Assembly (NCBI RefSeq): GCF_000621865.1
Contig: NZ_JHXE01000022.1
Coordinates: 1-64,000 of the forward strand
From: Pseudobutyrivibrio sp. MD2005
Lineage (GTDB): Bacteria; Bacillota; Clostridia; Lachnospirales; Lachnospiraceae
Direction: 5' to 3'
Length of the DNA: 64,000 nt
This document shows, in pieces, positions 62,420 to 64,000 of this stretch. The notes beneath the pieces are model-generated. The model was not told the origin of the DNA. It saw nothing but the letters and a program-made list of their open reading frames with translations, and did not search any database. Positions within the stretch are counted from its first letter, which is position 1. Every line of letters begins with the position of its first letter. Both the position numbers and the translations under genes were made by a program.

Positions 62420-64000
62420 TTACTCGTCAAAAATACTGTCTGTTACAACGTTCTTAGGATCGTTAACATCATCAAAGATACTCTTACGCTCATTGACATT
62501 GTTATCTTCTTCCTGCTTTTCATCTGGATCAGGAATACCTTTAATCTCTCTAAAGATTTTCATGAATTCCTTACCAGTGATTGTTTCATGTTCAAACAGA
62601 TAATCAGAAATCTTATCAAGACTTTCCATATTCTCTGTAAGAAGCTCTTTTGCCTTTGCATAAGCATCTGTAATCATGCTAAGTACTTCATCATCAATCT
62701 GGGCTGCTGTATTTTCACCACAGATAAGTGACGCTCTACCATCAAGATACTGGCTTTCTACAGTAGCAAGTCCCATCATTCCGAACTTCTCTGACATACC
62801 AAATCTTGTTACCATTGCTCTGGCAATCTTAGTAGCATTTTCGATATCGTTTGCTGCTCCAGATGTATATGAACCAAACTTAATATCTTCTGCTGCACGT
62901 CCACCCATATAAGTAACGATTTTGGCAATAAGCTCATCCTTTGTCTCAAGGAATTTTTCTTCTTCAGGTGTCTGAAGTGTGTATCCAAGAGCTCCCATTG
63001 TACGTGGAACAATAGTAATCTTTTGAACAGGTTCAGAATCCTTCTGAAGTGCAGACACAAGCGCATGTCCAACTTCGTGATAAGAAACAATCTTACGTTC
63101 CTTCTCACTCATGGCTCTATCCTTCTTCTCCTTGCCACCTACAGCAACAAGCTCGAAGGCTTCGAATAAGTCTTTTTGATTTACAAATTTTCTCTTGTCT
63201 TTAACTGCAAGAATAGCTGCCTCGTTAATAATATTAGCAAGGTCAGAACCCACAAGACCAACTGATGCAAGTGCCATTGCATCCAAATCTACTGATTCAT
63301 CCATCTTGACGTCCTTGGCATGAACCTTAAGGATTTCAAGACGGCCCTTTTGATCTGGTCGATCTACAATGATACGTCTATCGAAACGTCCTGGACGAAG
63401 CAAAGCCTTATCAAGAACTTCCGGTCTATTTGTAGCCGCTAAAATGAGAAGACCCTTGTTTGAATCAAATCCATCCATTTCAGAAAGTAACTGATTAAGT
63501 GTCTGCTCACGTTCGTCGTTTCCACCACCGTAATGAGCATCACGGCTCTTACCAATGGCATCAATCTCATCGATGAATACGATACATGGTGCTACCTTCT
63601 GAGCCTCTTTAAACAAATCACGAACACGGGATGCACCTACACCAACAAACATCTCTACGAAATCAGAACCTGCAAGTGAGAAGAATGGAACTCCTGCCTC
63701 ACCGGCTACTGCCTTTGCAAGAAGTGTCTTACCTGTTCCAGGAGGGCCTACTAAAAGAGCACCCTTTGGAAGCTTTGCACCGATTTCAGTGTATTTCTTA
63801 GGATTGTGTAGGAAATCTACCATTTCCTGAACTGATTCTTTCGCCTCATCCTGCCCTGCTACGTCCTTGAATGTAATACCTGTAGCTTTTTCCATATTGT
63901 AAAGCTTGGCATTTGATTTTCCAACGCCCATAGGGCCGCCGCCCATACGCTTCATAAGGAAACCAAGCACTATCCACAGAAGTACTAAAGGAAGAATGAA
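62420..64000 (-). CDS. ftsH: ATP-dependent zinc metalloprotease FtsH (N-terminus beyond the window)
   Basis: The frame is open to the right edge: at 63971-64000 it reads [10 protein letters not shown], the end of the second membrane helix, so the true start lies outside the window. The 526 residues seen contain Walker [17 protein letters not shown], Walker [12 protein letters not shown], the second region of homology [20 protein letters not shown], the zinc motif HEVGH and the third ligand region. FtsH degrades membrane and regulatory proteins at the membrane. It ends in an acidic tail with [17 protein letters not shown]. Confidence 0.97.
   Translation of the reverse strand, partial: FILPLVLLWIVLGFLMKRMGGGPMGVGKSNAKLYNMEKATGITFKDVAGQDEAKESVQEMVDFLHNPKKYTEIGAKLPKGALLVGPPGTGKTLLAKAVAGEAGVPFFSLAGSDFVEMFVGVGASRVRDLFKEAQKVAPCIVFIDEIDAIGKSRDAHYGGGNDEREQTLNQLLSEMDGFDSNKGLLILAATNRPEVLDKALLRPGRFDRRIIVDRPDQKGRLEILKVHAKDVKMDESVDLDAMALASVGLVGSDLANIINEAAILAVKDKRKFVNQKDLFEAFELVAVGGKEKKDRAMSEKERKIVSYHEVGHALVSALQKDSEPVQKITIVPRTMGALGYTLQTPEEEKFLETKDELIAKIVTYMGGRAAEDIKFGSYTSGAANDIENATKIARAMVTRFGMSEKFGMMGLATVESQYLDGRASLICGENTAAQIDDEVLSMITDAYAKAKELLTENMESLDKISDYLFEHETITGKEFMKIFREIKGIPDPDEKQEEDNNVNERKSIFDDVNDPKNVVTDSIFDE

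Overview
The window looks like a chromosomal segment of an anaerobic, low-GC Bacillota of the family Lachnospiraceae, with Butyrivibrio or Pseudobutyrivibrio as the best guess. This is inferred from the gene order (ftsE-ftsX-ctpA-prfB, ftsH-uvrC-hprK-murB-rapZ-whiA-HPr-like), a type III glutamine synthetase, a plant-type acyl-ACP thioesterase, ThrH instead of ThrB, and A/T-rich spacers. The 16S fragment is too short to name a genus. Almost everything is on the minus strand; the exceptions are a formate/nitrite-type channel, a class A penicillin-binding protein and one tiny ORF.

Region by region. 1-0.7 kb: the 5' end of a 16S rRNA gene (minus) behind three tandem consensus promoters, then tRNA-Ser. 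0.77-8.6 kb: housekeeping genes ispD, tsaD, rnz, rimI, tsaB, tsaE (the t6A tRNA-modification set) and tex. 8.7-15.2 kb: a glycerol regulon, glpP-glpK-glpF, then after an internal hairpin a GlpA-like dehydrogenase, an FAD oxidoreductase and a DUF1667 protein, with a GlpP-type leader in front. 15.4-17.8 kb: threonine branch genes (an ACT/HTH regulator, hom, thrH) behind a promoter with a palindromic operator. 17.9-22.3 kb: an FNT channel, a thioesterase, KtrAB K+ uptake and prfB with its programmed +1 frameshift. 22.3-26.3 kb: ctpA, ftsX, ftsE and a PucR/CdaR-like regulator, preceded by an A/T-rich spacer with DnaA boxes. 26.9-34.8 kb: an NlpC/P60 wall hydrolase, trxB, ridA, cvfB, acyl-ACP thioesterase, tRNA-Gln, a YigZ protein and a class A PBP.

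35.0-50.8 kb is the accessory heart of the window: a polymorphic-toxin locus. A small helical partner (50299-50631) precedes an LXG-like effector of 946 aa (47440-50280). That effector is coupled by a TAATG overlap to three tandem membrane-anchored leucine-rich-repeat paralogues, which are candidate immunity proteins. A second LXG-like effector (40186-42867) has almost the same N-terminus but a different C-terminal toxin tip, and an in-frame TAA cuts that tip 52 codons short. Behind it lie an immunity-like zinc-ribbon gene, an orphan second toxin tip sharing a 71-bp identical DNA stretch with the main effector, further immunity-like genes, a frameshifted gene and a third pre-toxin remnant. This looks like an array in which toxin tips are swapped by recombination and old immunity genes are kept. 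No type VII secretion apparatus genes are present in the window.

51.2-64 kb returns to core genes: glnN (GSIII), fba, a diacylglycerol-kinase-like lipid kinase, an HPr-like protein lacking the catalytic histidine, whiA, rapZ, murB, an M18 aminopeptidase, hprK, uvrC and the start-truncated ftsH that runs off the right edge. HPr kinase and the His-less HPr-like protein in one cluster suggest a Crh-like catabolite signalling branch linked to wall precursor synthesis.
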